26,019 bases of DNA from JAVBKP01 sp031553975 (GTDB lineage: Bacteria > Bacillota > Clostridia > Peptostreptococcales > Anaerovoracaceae). Positions 8,143-16,614 of the stretch are shown piece by piece. The notes under the pieces are model-generated. The model was not told where the DNA came from, made no database searches, and saw only the letters and a program-made list of their open reading frames with translations. Location of the stretch: assembly GCA_031553975.1 (NCBI GenBank), contig JAVBKP010000043.1:1-26019 (forward strand), given 5' to 3'. How positions within the stretch are numbered: the first letter of the stretch is position 1; each line of letters starts with the position of its first letter. The position numbers were made by a program, and so were the translations under genes.

Positions 8143-8178
8143 AAGACCTCATAGCGTAGCTATGAGGTCTTTCTTTTT
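8143..8178 (+). terminator. Riboswitch expression-platform terminator
   Basis: AAGACCTCATAGC (8143-8155) and GCTATGAGGTCTT (8159-8171) form a perfect 13-pair stem with a 3-base loop, followed by TCTTTTT. Its 5' arm AAGACCT repeats the AAGACCT of the aptamer at 8051-8057, so the two could compete for the same 3' arm. Confidence 0.9.
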
Positions 8179-8220
8179 CCATGAGTCCCCCTCCCTGATG
8201 AAAGGAAGGTAAAACGAAAA

Positions 8221-11115
8221 ATGAAGACAAGAGGACAAAAGGTGTGGGCATATATACTCATGCTGACAATGATCACATCCAGTGTGACGGTGACAAGCTT
8301 TGGGGCGATGAACCCGCTGCCACAACCAGTGACAGACAAGATTGCAACCATAGCAACGGAAACGCTACCAGATTTTGAATCTGACAGCTACGTATATCCA
8401 TGGGAGGCCATATTTCTTGTGAAAAGTGGAAACGCTGACAAGGTGAAAGCCAAAACAATTTTTACTAGTGCAGGTGCATTAGACCTGTCAATAACCAATA
8501 CAAGCAATGTGACGAAAATAGAAAAATATGCAATTGCCTTGACAGCGCTAGGCGTGGATGCCACCAATGTTTCGGCAGGTGCATTGGGATCGATCAATCT
8601 CATTGCGCCTATATGCAGTAGAACCATCAGCAATATTCAAGATGCAAACGAAGCAGCATTTGCCTTGACGGCTCTTGATAGTGGCAACTATGACGATACG
8701 GGCTTTGCACTGACAAGGGGCGGGATTATTGATTATCTAGTATCGGCACAAGCAGTACAAGTAACAGGTGCAGCTTGGCAGATTGCAGATTTTTTTAACC
8801 CAGGACAATATATTCCTGATGTTGATGTTACCGCCATGGTGGTGGCGGCCTTAGCACCATATTATGGTTTGAACCAGAGCGTGAAAAATGCAGTGGATGA
8901 AGCAATTTTGTACCTATCGGACAAGCAGGAGCAAAGCGGCGGATATGCAACTTGGGGCTCATCAAGTCCAAATACCATGGCAGTTGTGCTAGTGGCACTG
9001 GCATCTTTGGGAATTGACCCGCTGACCGCCACGGATTTTGTCAAAGACGGAAACCTGGTAGATGCGCTTGTGGAACACGCTACCACTGGTGGGTTTAGCG
9101 TAACATGGGCACCAGGAGCTGACCCATCGGCATCAGAACAAGGATTTAGGGCGTTCATGGCATACAAGGGCATGGTCCAGTCAGGCGGAGCATACAACAT
9201 ATATCAAAATATAGTATCTGGGCAAACAACCATGGAAGGAAACGGGACGGACGGCTCGGCTTTAACCGATCCAGCACCAGTGAATGGCGGTGGCAACAAT
9301 GGCGGATCATCTTCTCCTAATACCATCACCATAAGCCTCAAAGTAAAAAATGCCAGTGGCAATACAATTGCATCAAATACAAATATGTCAGTACAAGCAG
9401 GCAGTACAGTGTTAGCCGGATTGGTACAACTTCTATCATCTGGTAATATACATTACACACTGGATGGTTCATATGTGGCCGAGATCAACGGATTAAGCGA
9501 ATTTGACCAAGGGAAAAACAGTGGATGGAAATATAAAGTAAACGGCATGGCACCAGGGGTAAGTGCAAGATCCTATGTGCTCTCTGGCGGTGAACAAGTA
9601 GAATGGTACTATATATCGGATTATACCCAAGACACTAAAAATGATGAAACTTCTATGGCAGGGCCTGTTCAAAATGCAACACAATCGGCACTGCTGACAT
9701 CATTGCCAGCCATTGATACGAAGGAATTACAGCAAATAGGACAAGCCATTGTGGATGGTTATAAAGCAAATAACGAAAACAGTGATTGGGCGGGGATGAT
9801 AGTAGGTCTTTGGGAAGAGACCGGCATTCCACAAAAAACCATAGACGCACTCAATGCAGAGGTAAAACAGAACGGAGGTAATTTTAGACTACCAACAGAT
9901 GCAGCGAGGATAGCATTGACACTACAAAACGCAGGCAAAGATTTGTCGAATATAGGTGGTGTAGATTTGCTAAAGAGCATCTACAACAATGAAAACATGG
10001 GCAAGCAAGGGCTAAATGGCTACATATTTTCACTGATGGCATTATCAAATGCAGATTATATTCCAGCAATGGCCAAAATGGATGTAAATACTATCAAAAA
10101 AACTATTATGGATGCGCAAAACAATGATGGAGGATTTCCTCTATCAGAGGGAAGTGATTCAAATTTAGACATTACAGCCATGACCATTCAAGGGCTTGCA
10201 CCATACAGAAACGATCCAGCTGTTAAGTTGAAAATTGACAAAGCCATAGACTGGATTTCTAGCAAACAGAACGCTGACGGAAGATTTTCTTTTGAAACAG
10301 GCACATCTTCGGAGACAATCTCGCAAGTGATCATAGCATTATGTGCTGTAGGGGTCAATCCTGACGACAAGAGATTTACAAAAAATGGAAAAACGTTGAT
10401 GGAGATGCTTTTAACCTACAAGACGAAAGATGGCAAGTTTAGCCATGCGGGGATAGATGGGGAAAATGATATGGCAACAGAGCAGGCCATGCTTGCGCTA
10501 ATCAGCTATCAAAGATATTTTGAAGGGAAAGCACCGATTTTTGCAAAAGGTATAGAACCAAAACCATATTTAAATCCATATAACGACGAAGCAAATGTTT
10601 CTGGTTGGGCAAAAAAATATGTAGAAAAAGCAAAAGAGCTTGGCATGGCCAGTGGCGATAGCAAAGGAAATGTAAATCCTAAGCAGAACGTCACAAGAGC
10701 TGAGTTTGTGATAATGCTTTTAAAGAATTTGGGACAATCAGCTACAGTTGGGACAAGCAGTACATTTGATGACGTAACCTCAGAAGACTGGTATGCATCA
10801 TGGATTGACAAGGCAGTTGAACTAGATTTGGTCCATGGCACAGGGGATGGAAAGTTTTCACCCAATGCGCCAATCAGTAGGCAGGATATGGCGGTAATCA
10901 TGACAAATGCCTTTAAGATTAAGGCAGATCGTCAAGACATCAAGGATTTAGACAGTGCAAATACAGGAGCCATAGATTCTATCCATGCAGTCGTAGGTAC
11001 TGGTATAATGAGCGGGGTAGGAGCGGATAACTTTGACCCAAAGGGGAAAGTATCAAGAGAAATGGCACTAACGGTGAATATTAATGCATTTGAAAATGTA
11101 GTAAGGAAAAAGTAA
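8221..11115 (+). CDS. Surface (SLH) protein with two alpha/alpha-toroids and a DUF4430 transcobalamin-like domain; probable B12-capture protein
   Basis: This is a 964-residue secreted protein with a signal peptide of about 28 residues. The first alpha/alpha-toroid (about 40-330) contains terpene-cyclase/prenyltransferase-type repeats such as VDVTAMVVAALAPYYG, QSGGYATWG and NTMAVVLVALASLGIDP. A Gly/Asn/Ser linker leads to DUF4430 (about 366-470; EFDQGKNSGWKYKVNG...GGEQVEWYY). A second toroid (about 495-765) repeats the same motifs (LDITAMTIQGLAPYR, NADGRFSF). Three SLH domains (about 785-960; VTRAEFVIMLL, ISRQDMAVIMT) bind secondary wall polymer. Toroid followed by DUF4430 is the domain order of vertebrate intrinsic factor and transcobalamin. 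It is the first gene behind the B12 riboswitch, so capture of cobalamin at the cell surface is the likely role, although binding is inferred. GGAAGG at 8204-8209 serves ATG 8221. A CCTCCC at about 8189-8195 could partly mask that site. Confidence 0.88.
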   Translation: MKTRGQKVWAYILMLTMITSSVTVTSFGAMNPLPQPVTDKIATIATETLPDFESDSYVYPWEAIFLVKSGNADKVKAKTIFTSAGALDLSITNTSNVTKIEKYAIALTALGVDATNVSAGALGSINLIAPICSRTISNIQDANEAAFALTALDSGNYDDTGFALTRGGIIDYLVSAQAVQVTGAAWQIADFFNPGQYIPDVDVTAMVVAALAPYYGLNQSVKNAVDEAILYLSDKQEQSGGYATWGSSSPNTMAVVLVALASLGIDPLTATDFVKDGNLVDALVEHATTGGFSVTWAPGADPSASEQGFRAFMAYKGMVQSGGAYNIYQNIVSGQTTMEGNGTDGSALTDPAPVNGGGNNGGSSSPNTITISLKVKNASGNTIASNTNMSVQAGSTVLAGLVQLLSSGNIHYTLDGSYVAEINGLSEFDQGKNSGWKYKVNGMAPGVSARSYVLSGGEQVEWYYISDYTQDTKNDETSMAGPVQNATQSALLTSLPAIDTKELQQIGQAIVDGYKANNENSDWAGMIVGLWEETGIPQKTIDALNAEVKQNGGNFRLPTDAARIALTLQNAGKDLSNIGGVDLLKSIYNNENMGKQGLNGYIFSLMALSNADYIPAMAKMDVNTIKKTIMDAQNNDGGFPLSEGSDSNLDITAMTIQGLAPYRNDPAVKLKIDKAIDWISSKQNADGRFSFETGTSSETISQVIIALCAVGVNPDDKRFTKNGKTLMEMLLTYKTKDGKFSHAGIDGENDMATEQAMLALISYQRYFEGKAPIFAKGIEPKPYLNPYNDEANVSGWAKKYVEKAKELGMASGDSKGNVNPKQNVTRAEFVIMLLKNLGQSATVGTSSTFDDVTSEDWYASWIDKAVELDLVHGTGDGKFSPNAPISRQDMAVIMTNAFKIKADRQDIKDLDSANTGAIDSIHAVVGTGIMSGVGADNFDPKGKVSREMALTVNINAFENVVRKK

Positions 11116-11118
11116 AAC

Positions 11119-11736
11119 ATGAAAAGAATATTTGTGATTTTTCTGGCGGCAAGTGTTTTGCTTGTGGCCTGTAGCAGTGAAACACCTATACCGGAAAGCC
11201 CCAAAGTAAATAACCAGCCAGCTGTGCAAGAGGTTGCACAAGACACAGCACCAGAGGTTATACAAGAGACTTCACAAGAGACCACACAAGAAGTCGCACA
11301 ACAGGTTGTAGCGCAGACGCCAAAGCAAACCCATACTACAATAGTGGTACAACCAGAGCAAGTGAAAAGTAAAGAGGAACAGCCGTTACCAAAATCAAAT
11401 TGCGTCGTTGTTAGCATCGAAAACGGAAGTCAAACAATCTTAGAGGCAACAAGTGTAGAGATAGCAGATGGTGATACTGTGTATGATGTTCTGAAAAATT
11501 TGACAAAAGAAAACAACATCCAAATGGAAGCATCCGGTGTGGCAGCAGGTACCTATGTGGAGGGCATTGCTAATATTTATGAGTTTGACCAAGGACCAGA
11601 AAGTGGTTGGATGTACAGCGTCAATGGCGTATTCCAAGGGCAAAGTGCGGGTGCTTACAAACTGAACGTAGGAGATATAATTGAATGGGAATACACGAAG
11701 AATTTAGGCAAAGACCTAAAAGGAGAAAGTCAGTGA
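11119..11736 (+). CDS. DUF4430 (transcobalamin C-terminal-like) lipoprotein; probable B12-binding relay
   Basis: The product has 205 residues. The signal peptide ends in the lipobox LVAC with Cys18. Residues 19-92 are a low-complexity linker rich in Gln, Glu, Thr, Val and Pro with loosely repeated units (QETSQETTQEVAQQVVAQ), long enough to hold the domain away from the membrane. The DUF4430 domain (about 93-196) shares its core with the domain of the preceding surface protein: YEFDQGPESGWMYSVNG and GDIIEWEY here, EFDQGKNSGWKYKVNG and GEQVEWYY there. ATG 11119 lies 3 bases after the upstream stop, and the downstream EcfT start overlaps its stop (GTGA), so the genes are translationally coupled. 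I infer that it takes substrate from the wall-anchored protein and hands it to the ECF transporter. The binding role has not been shown by sequence alone. Confidence 0.85.
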   Translation: MKRIFVIFLAASVLLVACSSETPIPESPKVNNQPAVQEVAQDTAPEVIQETSQETTQEVAQQVVAQTPKQTHTTIVVQPEQVKSKEEQPLPKSNCVVVSIENGSQTILEATSVEIADGDTVYDVLKNLTKENNIQMEASGVAAGTYVEGIANIYEFDQGPESGWMYSVNGVFQGQSAGAYKLNVGDIIEWEYTKNLGKDLKGESQ

Positions 11737-12611
11737 CGTATCTTTCGTTGAGACATCCTGTGGCATGTTTATGCTTTTACATCAGCATGTTGACTTTAGT
11801 ATTTTTATTTCAACATCCAGTATTTGCGGTAGAAATATTTTTGCTTATTTTATTTCACGCATTTTACCTCTTAGGCATTAGACACACACTTGGATATATG
11901 AAAGTATATATGATCTTTGGGGTTATGGTGGCGTTGATAAACCCCCTGCTAGTACACCGAGGTAGTCACATTCTATTTTATCTCTTTGATCAGCCAATTA
12001 CGCTAGAAGCCACTTTGTATGGAGGGTGCATTTCACTTATGATCCTGTCCATGCTCATGTGTTTTTTGTGCGTAAATCACTTGTTAAATTCTGGAAAATT
12101 TTTATATCTTTTTTCTAGGGCCATGCCACAAACGACCTTTATTGCGGCCATGACCTTGAGATACTTTACGCTGCTCAAAGATAGAGCAGAAGAATATGCC
12201 GGTGTCCAGCGTGTACGCACAAGACTGACCGAGAAGAGAAAGATTGACAGTATACGTGAGGCAGGTGCGCTGCTAGGAGGGTTTTCTGCATGGACCCTTG
12301 AGGAGGGCATGCAGGTATCAGAAAGTTTAAGGGCCAAAGAATACGGCATGCGAAAGAGAAGTCTTTATGCCAAGTATTCTTTTCGTAGGGAAGATGGTAT
12401 TTGGACGGGATTAGTAGTAGGGCTGTTTCTAGGCATCACAGGCTTGAAATTCCTAGGGGCAGGACTGTTTGATTTTTATCGAAATATGCAGCTTGCACCA
12501 AATCCCATTGACTTTTTTGCTATTTTAGTTCTTGCCCTTTTCATGTTTCTGCCCATGGTGGGCGATGCAATACTGTATATAAAGAGGAAATTCAACATAT
12601 GGAGCTTTTAA
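11733..12611 (+). CDS. ecfT: ECF transporter transmembrane subunit EcfT (CbiQ-like)
   Basis: I place the start at GTG 11733, which shares GTGA with the previous stop and has AAGGAGA 7 bases upstream. The longer frame from 11685 would run through the lipoprotein gene. The 292-residue product has hydrophobic segments near both ends and a central cytoplasmic region of long charged helices. That region includes RYFTLLKDRAEEYAGVQRVR and the EcfT coupling motif variant SESLRAKEYGMRK (the usual form ends in RGY or RGF), which docks on the ATPases. It links the ATPase pair to the substrate-binding S component. The gene overlaps the ATPase gene downstream by 13 bases. Dedicated ECF T subunits encoded with their own ATPase and S component belong to the group I transporters. 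Confidence 0.85.
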   Translation: MTYLSLRHPVACLCFYISMLTLVFLFQHPVFAVEIFLLILFHAFYLLGIRHTLGYMKVYMIFGVMVALINPLLVHRGSHILFYLFDQPITLEATLYGGCISLMILSMLMCFLCVNHLLNSGKFLYLFSRAMPQTTFIAAMTLRYFTLLKDRAEEYAGVQRVRTRLTEKRKIDSIREAGALLGGFSAWTLEEGMQVSESLRAKEYGMRKRSLYAKYSFRREDGIWTGLVVGLFLGITGLKFLGAGLFDFYRNMQLAPNPIDFFAILVLALFMFLPMVGDAILYIKRKFNIWSF

Positions 12612-14122
12612 GTGTAAAAGAATTTTCATTTCAATATCCCCTTTCAAAGGAGCCAGTTTTAAAGAATGTGAATATGGACATATATGAGGGAGAAATCCTT
12701 GTGATATGTGGACAATCTGGTTCTGGCAAATCTACGTTGCTTAAATGCCTCAAAGACTGCACAGATCAGTCGGCTATAGTGTTTCAAGACCCAAATACGC
12801 AGCTTGTCCACGAAGCAGTCATGGATGATCTTGCATTTCATATGGAAAATCTAGGATTAGATCGAGACACTATGCATAGGCGTATGGCAGAGACTGTGGG
12901 CTTTTTTGGAATGGAAGGGCTTCTTCATGAAAGCACCAATGCGCTTTCAGGGGGACAAAAACAATTGGTCGTCCTTTGTGGAGCACTTATGACCAGACCT
13001 AGACTTCTTCTCTTAGATGAACCAATCTCGCAACTTGATCCGATTACAGCTAGTGAACTTTTAGACATGCTTACGCGGATTAACCGTGAACTTGGTATAA
13101 CTGTGGTCATCTGCGAACACAGGCTTGATGATGTCATCAGCATTGCAGATAGAGTCTTTTTCATGAAAGACGGCAGGCCTTGCTTGCAAGGAAAGACGAG
13201 AGATGTCCTAGCTCAGCTCCTGACCCAACAACCCGCAGAATCAGAACTCTTCGTACCCGACATCTCTCGTTGCAGCGTTGCACTGGCACCAAATGCAGAC
13301 ATGTGCTTAACACCAAGAGAATTAAGGGAAGTAATGAGAACAGATAATATCAAAGTAGCCAATGTGGAAGAGCGGGAATCAAAATCGTTTACGTTGGATT
13401 CTTCTACAGAAAAACCGTTAATTGAACTAAAAGATATATTTTTTGCATATCCAAATACAGACAGGTTAATTTTGAAAAACCTTGATATCAGCGTGCAAAA
13501 AGGAGAAAGAATTTGTTTGCTGGGAGGAAATGCTGCGGGAAAATCCACACTTTTACGATTGATGGCAGGGATTCTAAAGCCTATGGCTGGGCGTATGAGA
13601 AACCACACAACGTCTATTGGATACATACCACAAGATGTAAGATCTTTTTTTCGGTTTGAGACTGTAGAAAAGGAACTTAGAAGCAACCACCCTACATCAG
13701 GGCTAGATGATGAAATAGTGAAAGATATGGAAATTGCACATTTGTTAGGGCGACATCCCTATGATCTTTCGGGTGGGGAAGCGGCGAAAGTGGCACTCAG
13801 CTGTTTGCTCATGCAAAAGGCAGATTTGATTATCATGGATGAACCAACCAAAGGGATGGACCCGTATGCCAAGAAAAAAATGCAAGAATTGGTAAAAAAT
13901 ATAAACGCAACAGTTCTCCTTGCAACTCACGATTTAGAGTTTGCTGCAAGTTTTCCAACAAGGTGCCTTATGCTTTTTGACGGTGCTATCAGCCATAGTG
14001 GAACACCTATAGACTTTTTTTGGGATATGGAGTATTATACCACAGCTACAGGAAAAGCCTTTAGGCAAAAGGCAAAGGGCATACTGACGTATGAAGATGT
14101 GGTCAAAGCCTATGTTCAATAA
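12599..14122 (+). CDS. ECF transporter energizing subunit: two fused EcfA ATPase domains
   Basis: This 507-residue protein contains two complete ABC domains in tandem, replacing the usual separate EcfA and EcfA'. Domain 1 has Walker A GQSGSGKST at 38-46, signature LSGGQKQLVVL from 116 and LLLLDEPISQLD. Domain 2 has Walker A GGNAAGKST at 309-317, signature LSGGEAAKVALS from 390 and LIIMDEPTKGMD with ATHD after it. The domain 1 switch region is VICEHRLDD, also typical of EcfA. The linker (about 220-275) is acidic and variable. ATG 12599 has AGAGGAAA upstream and overlaps the ecfT stop; the S-component start at 14091 lies inside its 3' end. It powers uptake from the cytoplasmic side. Confidence 0.9.
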   Translation: MELLSVKEFSFQYPLSKEPVLKNVNMDIYEGEILVICGQSGSGKSTLLKCLKDCTDQSAIVFQDPNTQLVHEAVMDDLAFHMENLGLDRDTMHRRMAETVGFFGMEGLLHESTNALSGGQKQLVVLCGALMTRPRLLLLDEPISQLDPITASELLDMLTRINRELGITVVICEHRLDDVISIADRVFFMKDGRPCLQGKTRDVLAQLLTQQPAESELFVPDISRCSVALAPNADMCLTPRELREVMRTDNIKVANVEERESKSFTLDSSTEKPLIELKDIFFAYPNTDRLILKNLDISVQKGERICLLGGNAAGKSTLLRLMAGILKPMAGRMRNHTTSIGYIPQDVRSFFRFETVEKELRSNHPTSGLDDEIVKDMEIAHLLGRHPYDLSGGEAAKVALSCLLMQKADLIIMDEPTKGMDPYAKKKMQELVKNINATVLLATHDLEFAASFPTRCLMLFDGAISHSGTPIDFFWDMEYYTTATGKAFRQKAKGILTYEDVVKAYVQ

Positions 14123-14711
14123 TGCAGTTATTGTGATAGTGGTGATTGTTACACTGGTAGTGGCAATTTCTATGTATGAGAGAAAAGACATCGTCATCGA
14201 AAAGGTGGTGTTGATTGCGCTACTTTCTGCACTTGCTGCTGTGGGAAGGGTCTTATTTTTCTTCATACCCAGCGTGCAACCTTCATCGTTTATTATAATC
14301 GTAACAGGTATGGTATTTGGACGTGAGATGGGCATGATGACGGGTTTGATTACAGCATTTGCTTCTAATTTAGTCCTAGGGCAAGGACCTTGGACGCCTT
14401 GGCAGATGATGCTTTGGGGCACTATGGGATGGATAGCAGGGATTTTATCTAAAGCATTGCTATCAAACAAGTTTTCTAGGGTGGTCTACGGTCTAATTTG
14501 GGGATTTGTTTTTGGCTGGATTATGAATATGTGGTTCGTGGTAGGATACGAGCCAGATGTTACAGGTAAGGCAATTATTATTGCTGCCATTACATCATTT
14601 CCAATGGATCTCGCCCATGCTTTATCCAATGCACTTCTTATGACCGTTGCGGGGGATAGGCTTATTCGGACATTTAGAAGAATTGCGCTGAAATACGGCA
14701 TACAAAAGTAG
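14091..14711 (+). CDS. ECF transporter S component, probable cobalamin specificity subunit (CbrT-like)
   Basis: This 206-residue membrane protein has about six or seven hydrophobic segments. The stretch LGQGPWTPWQMMLWGTMGWIAG (core GPWTPWQMMLWG, about residues 98-109) and the ALLSALAAVGR segment near 45-55 are typical of vitamin S components related to the predicted cobalamin or cobalamin-precursor ones (CbrT/CblT). It would bind the vitamin in the membrane and associate with EcfT and the double ATPase. The B12 riboswitch and DUF4430 proteins in the same operon support B12 or a close corrinoid as substrate. Start: ATG 14091 overlaps the ATPase gene by 32 bases, and AAAGGG lies about 10 bases upstream; ATG 14112 is an alternative. 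No terminator is visible after it. Confidence 0.82.
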   Translation: MKMWSKPMFNNAVIVIVVIVTLVVAISMYERKDIVIEKVVLIALLSALAAVGRVLFFFIPSVQPSSFIIIVTGMVFGREMGMMTGLITAFASNLVLGQGPWTPWQMMLWGTMGWIAGILSKALLSNKFSRVVYGLIWGFVFGWIMNMWFVVGYEPDVTGKAIIIAAITSFPMDLAHALSNALLMTVAGDRLIRTFRRIALKYGIQK

Positions 14712-14734
14712 TTGAAAAAATATTAATTGACCAG

Positions 14735-14763
14735 TTGCGCTGTAAAGCATTTGATGATAAAAT
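14735..14763 (+). promoter_or_regulatory. Weak candidate promoter for the ABC exporter operon
   Basis: TTGCGC (14735-14740), a 17-base spacer and TAAAAT (14758-14763). The -35 matches consensus in only three positions. A short TGCTAT/ATAGCA inverted repeat lies between it and the ribosome site. Read-through from the B12 operon cannot be excluded. Confidence 0.3.
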
Positions 14764-14828
14764 GGTATCTCGTGAAAAGGGGTGCTATTTTATTTTTATA
14801 GCATAGAAACAAGGAAAATAGGAGTAAT

Positions 14829-16592
14829 ATGGAAAAGCTACAAACAAAAAAAACTTCATATTTAATAAAACGGTTCATTCCATATTTTGCTAAATATAAG
14901 TGGATATTGGTTTTTGATTTAATATGTGCAGCGCTGACTACGGTCTGTGAGCTTGTATTGCCGCTGATTGTTAGATATATAACAGACAAGGGCATGAATG
15001 ACATGGCAGCACTTACTCTAGAGAAGATATTGATGCTAGCAGGCATATACATCGTTTTGAGGATCATAGACATGATGGCCGCCTATTATATGGCCAATAC
15101 AGGACATGTGATGGGAGCCAAGATAGAGACAGATATGAGAAAAGATTTGTTTTCGCATCTGCAAAATCTATCTTATTCATATTATAGCAATACAAAAGTA
15201 GGGCAAATCATGGCGCGTATTACAAGCGACTTATTTGAAATCACTGAGTTTGCTCACCACTGCCCAGAAGAATATTTTATAGCCGCTGTCAAAATCATAG
15301 TGGCCTTTAGCATACTTTCTACCATGAATATTCCATTGACATTGTTGATATTTGCCATGATACCATTGATGGTAATCTCGGTAATGGGTCTGAGCAAGAA
15401 AATGCGAGATGCTTTCAAAAAATCTCGAAACCAAGTGGGAGAGCTGAATTCCCAAGTGGAAGATACGTTGCTTGGTATAAGAGTGGTTAAATCCTTTGCC
15501 AACGAAGAGATCGAAGAGAAAAAATTCAACGAGGGCAACCAAGGATTCCTAGGAATCAAAAAAGAAGCCTATAGCTACATGGCAAAATTTTCTTCTATCA
15601 TCAGGTTCTTTGATGGGGTCATGTATATTATGGTTGTGGCGGTTGGGGCTATTTATATGACCCAGGGCAAAATATCACCAGCAGATTTGATTGCCTACTT
15701 ATTATATGTAACCATGCTATTGACCTCAGTTCGCAGAATCGTAGAGTTCACGGAGCAGTTCCAACGCGGTATGACAGGCATGGAAAGATTTATTGAGATC
15801 ATGGATGAGCCAATTGAAATCGAGGATTCACCAAATGCTGTAGATTTAGACCAAGTGGCAGGAGAGATACGCTTTGAGAATGTTAGCTTTGGCTATTCAG
15901 ACGGTGAAAAAGAAGTGATTTCAGAGCTGGATATACATGTTCAAAAAGGCGAAAACGTAGCCATTGTAGGACCATCAGGTGGGGGAAAGACCACACTATG
16001 CAACCTAATACCAAGGTTTTATGATGTATCAGCAGGCAAAATACTACTAGATGGTAAGGACATAAAAGACATCAAAGTGCAGTCTCTAAGGTCTAATATA
16101 GGAATGGTACAACAAGATGTATACTTGTTTGCTGGGTCTGTTTATGATAATATTGCATACGGCAGGCCAGAAGCTACCAGGGAAGAAGTCATGCAGGCAG
16201 CCCAAAGCGCAGGAGCCCATGAGTTCATAGTGGCCTTGCCAGAGGGATATAATACCTATGTAGGCGAGCGCGGTGTCAAACTCTCAGGAGGACAAAAGCA
16301 AAGAATCAGTATAGCCAGGGTATTCTTAAAGAACCCACCAATACTTATCTTAGATGAAGCAACATCAGCCCTAGACAATGAAAGCGAGCGAATCGTCCAA
16401 AAGTCTTTAGAGACATTGACAAAGGGACGCACTACGTTAACCATAGCCCATAGACTTTCCACCATTAGAAATGCCACACTTATTCTAGTGCTCACAGAAA
16501 ATGGCGTTGAAGAAAAAGGAAGTCACCAAGAATTACTTGACAAAAAAGGAATATACTACAATTTATACAATGCAGCAATGGAAATGAATTAG
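14829..16592 (+). CDS. ABC exporter half-transporter (MsbA/LmrA-like, fused TMD-NBD)
   Basis: This 587-residue protein joins a six-helix type I exporter membrane domain (about 15-320) to one ATPase domain. Walker A GPSGGGKTT begins at 381, the signature LSGGQKQRISIARVF at 485, Walker B ILILDEATSALD is at about 506-517, and the switch His follows in TIAHRLST. Such proteins work as homodimers exporting drugs, lipids or peptides; no peptidase domain is present. AGGAG precedes ATG 14829. A TetR-type regulator gene follows 22 bases after its stop, and regulators in this position usually control the adjacent pump. The substrate is unknown. Confidence 0.9.
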   Translation: MEKLQTKKTSYLIKRFIPYFAKYKWILVFDLICAALTTVCELVLPLIVRYITDKGMNDMAALTLEKILMLAGIYIVLRIIDMMAAYYMANTGHVMGAKIETDMRKDLFSHLQNLSYSYYSNTKVGQIMARITSDLFEITEFAHHCPEEYFIAAVKIIVAFSILSTMNIPLTLLIFAMIPLMVISVMGLSKKMRDAFKKSRNQVGELNSQVEDTLLGIRVVKSFANEEIEEKKFNEGNQGFLGIKKEAYSYMAKFSSIIRFFDGVMYIMVVAVGAIYMTQGKISPADLIAYLLYVTMLLTSVRRIVEFTEQFQRGMTGMERFIEIMDEPIEIEDSPNAVDLDQVAGEIRFENVSFGYSDGEKEVISELDIHVQKGENVAIVGPSGGGKTTLCNLIPRFYDVSAGKILLDGKDIKDIKVQSLRSNIGMVQQDVYLFAGSVYDNIAYGRPEATREEVMQAAQSAGAHEFIVALPEGYNTYVGERGVKLSGGQKQRISIARVFLKNPPILILDEATSALDNESERIVQKSLETLTKGRTTLTIAHRLSTIRNATLILVLTENGVEEKGSHQELLDKKGIYYNLYNAAMEMN

Positions 16593-16614
16593 TTAAAGTT
16601 AGAGGAGGTGCCCC

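Noticed and set aside
10932..11417. Minus-strand ORF of 161 codons rich in Cys, Thr and Ser
   Set aside because: It lies wholly opposite the end of the SLH protein and the Gln/Thr-rich linker of the lipoprotein; its odd composition is the complement of that low-complexity DNA. No ribosome site or family match.
11685..11732. N-terminal extension of EcfT
   Set aside because: These codons overlap the DUF4430 lipoprotein in another frame; GTG 11733 has the ribosome site and the GTGA overlap typical of coupled genes.
13213..13686. Minus-strand ORF of 157 codons
   Set aside because: Shadow of the fused ATPase gene, which has clear ABC motifs on the plus strand.
13934..14470. Minus-strand ORF of 178 codons
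   Set aside because: Complement of the ATPase/S-component junction; Thr/Ile-rich from membrane-helix codons, no ribosome site.
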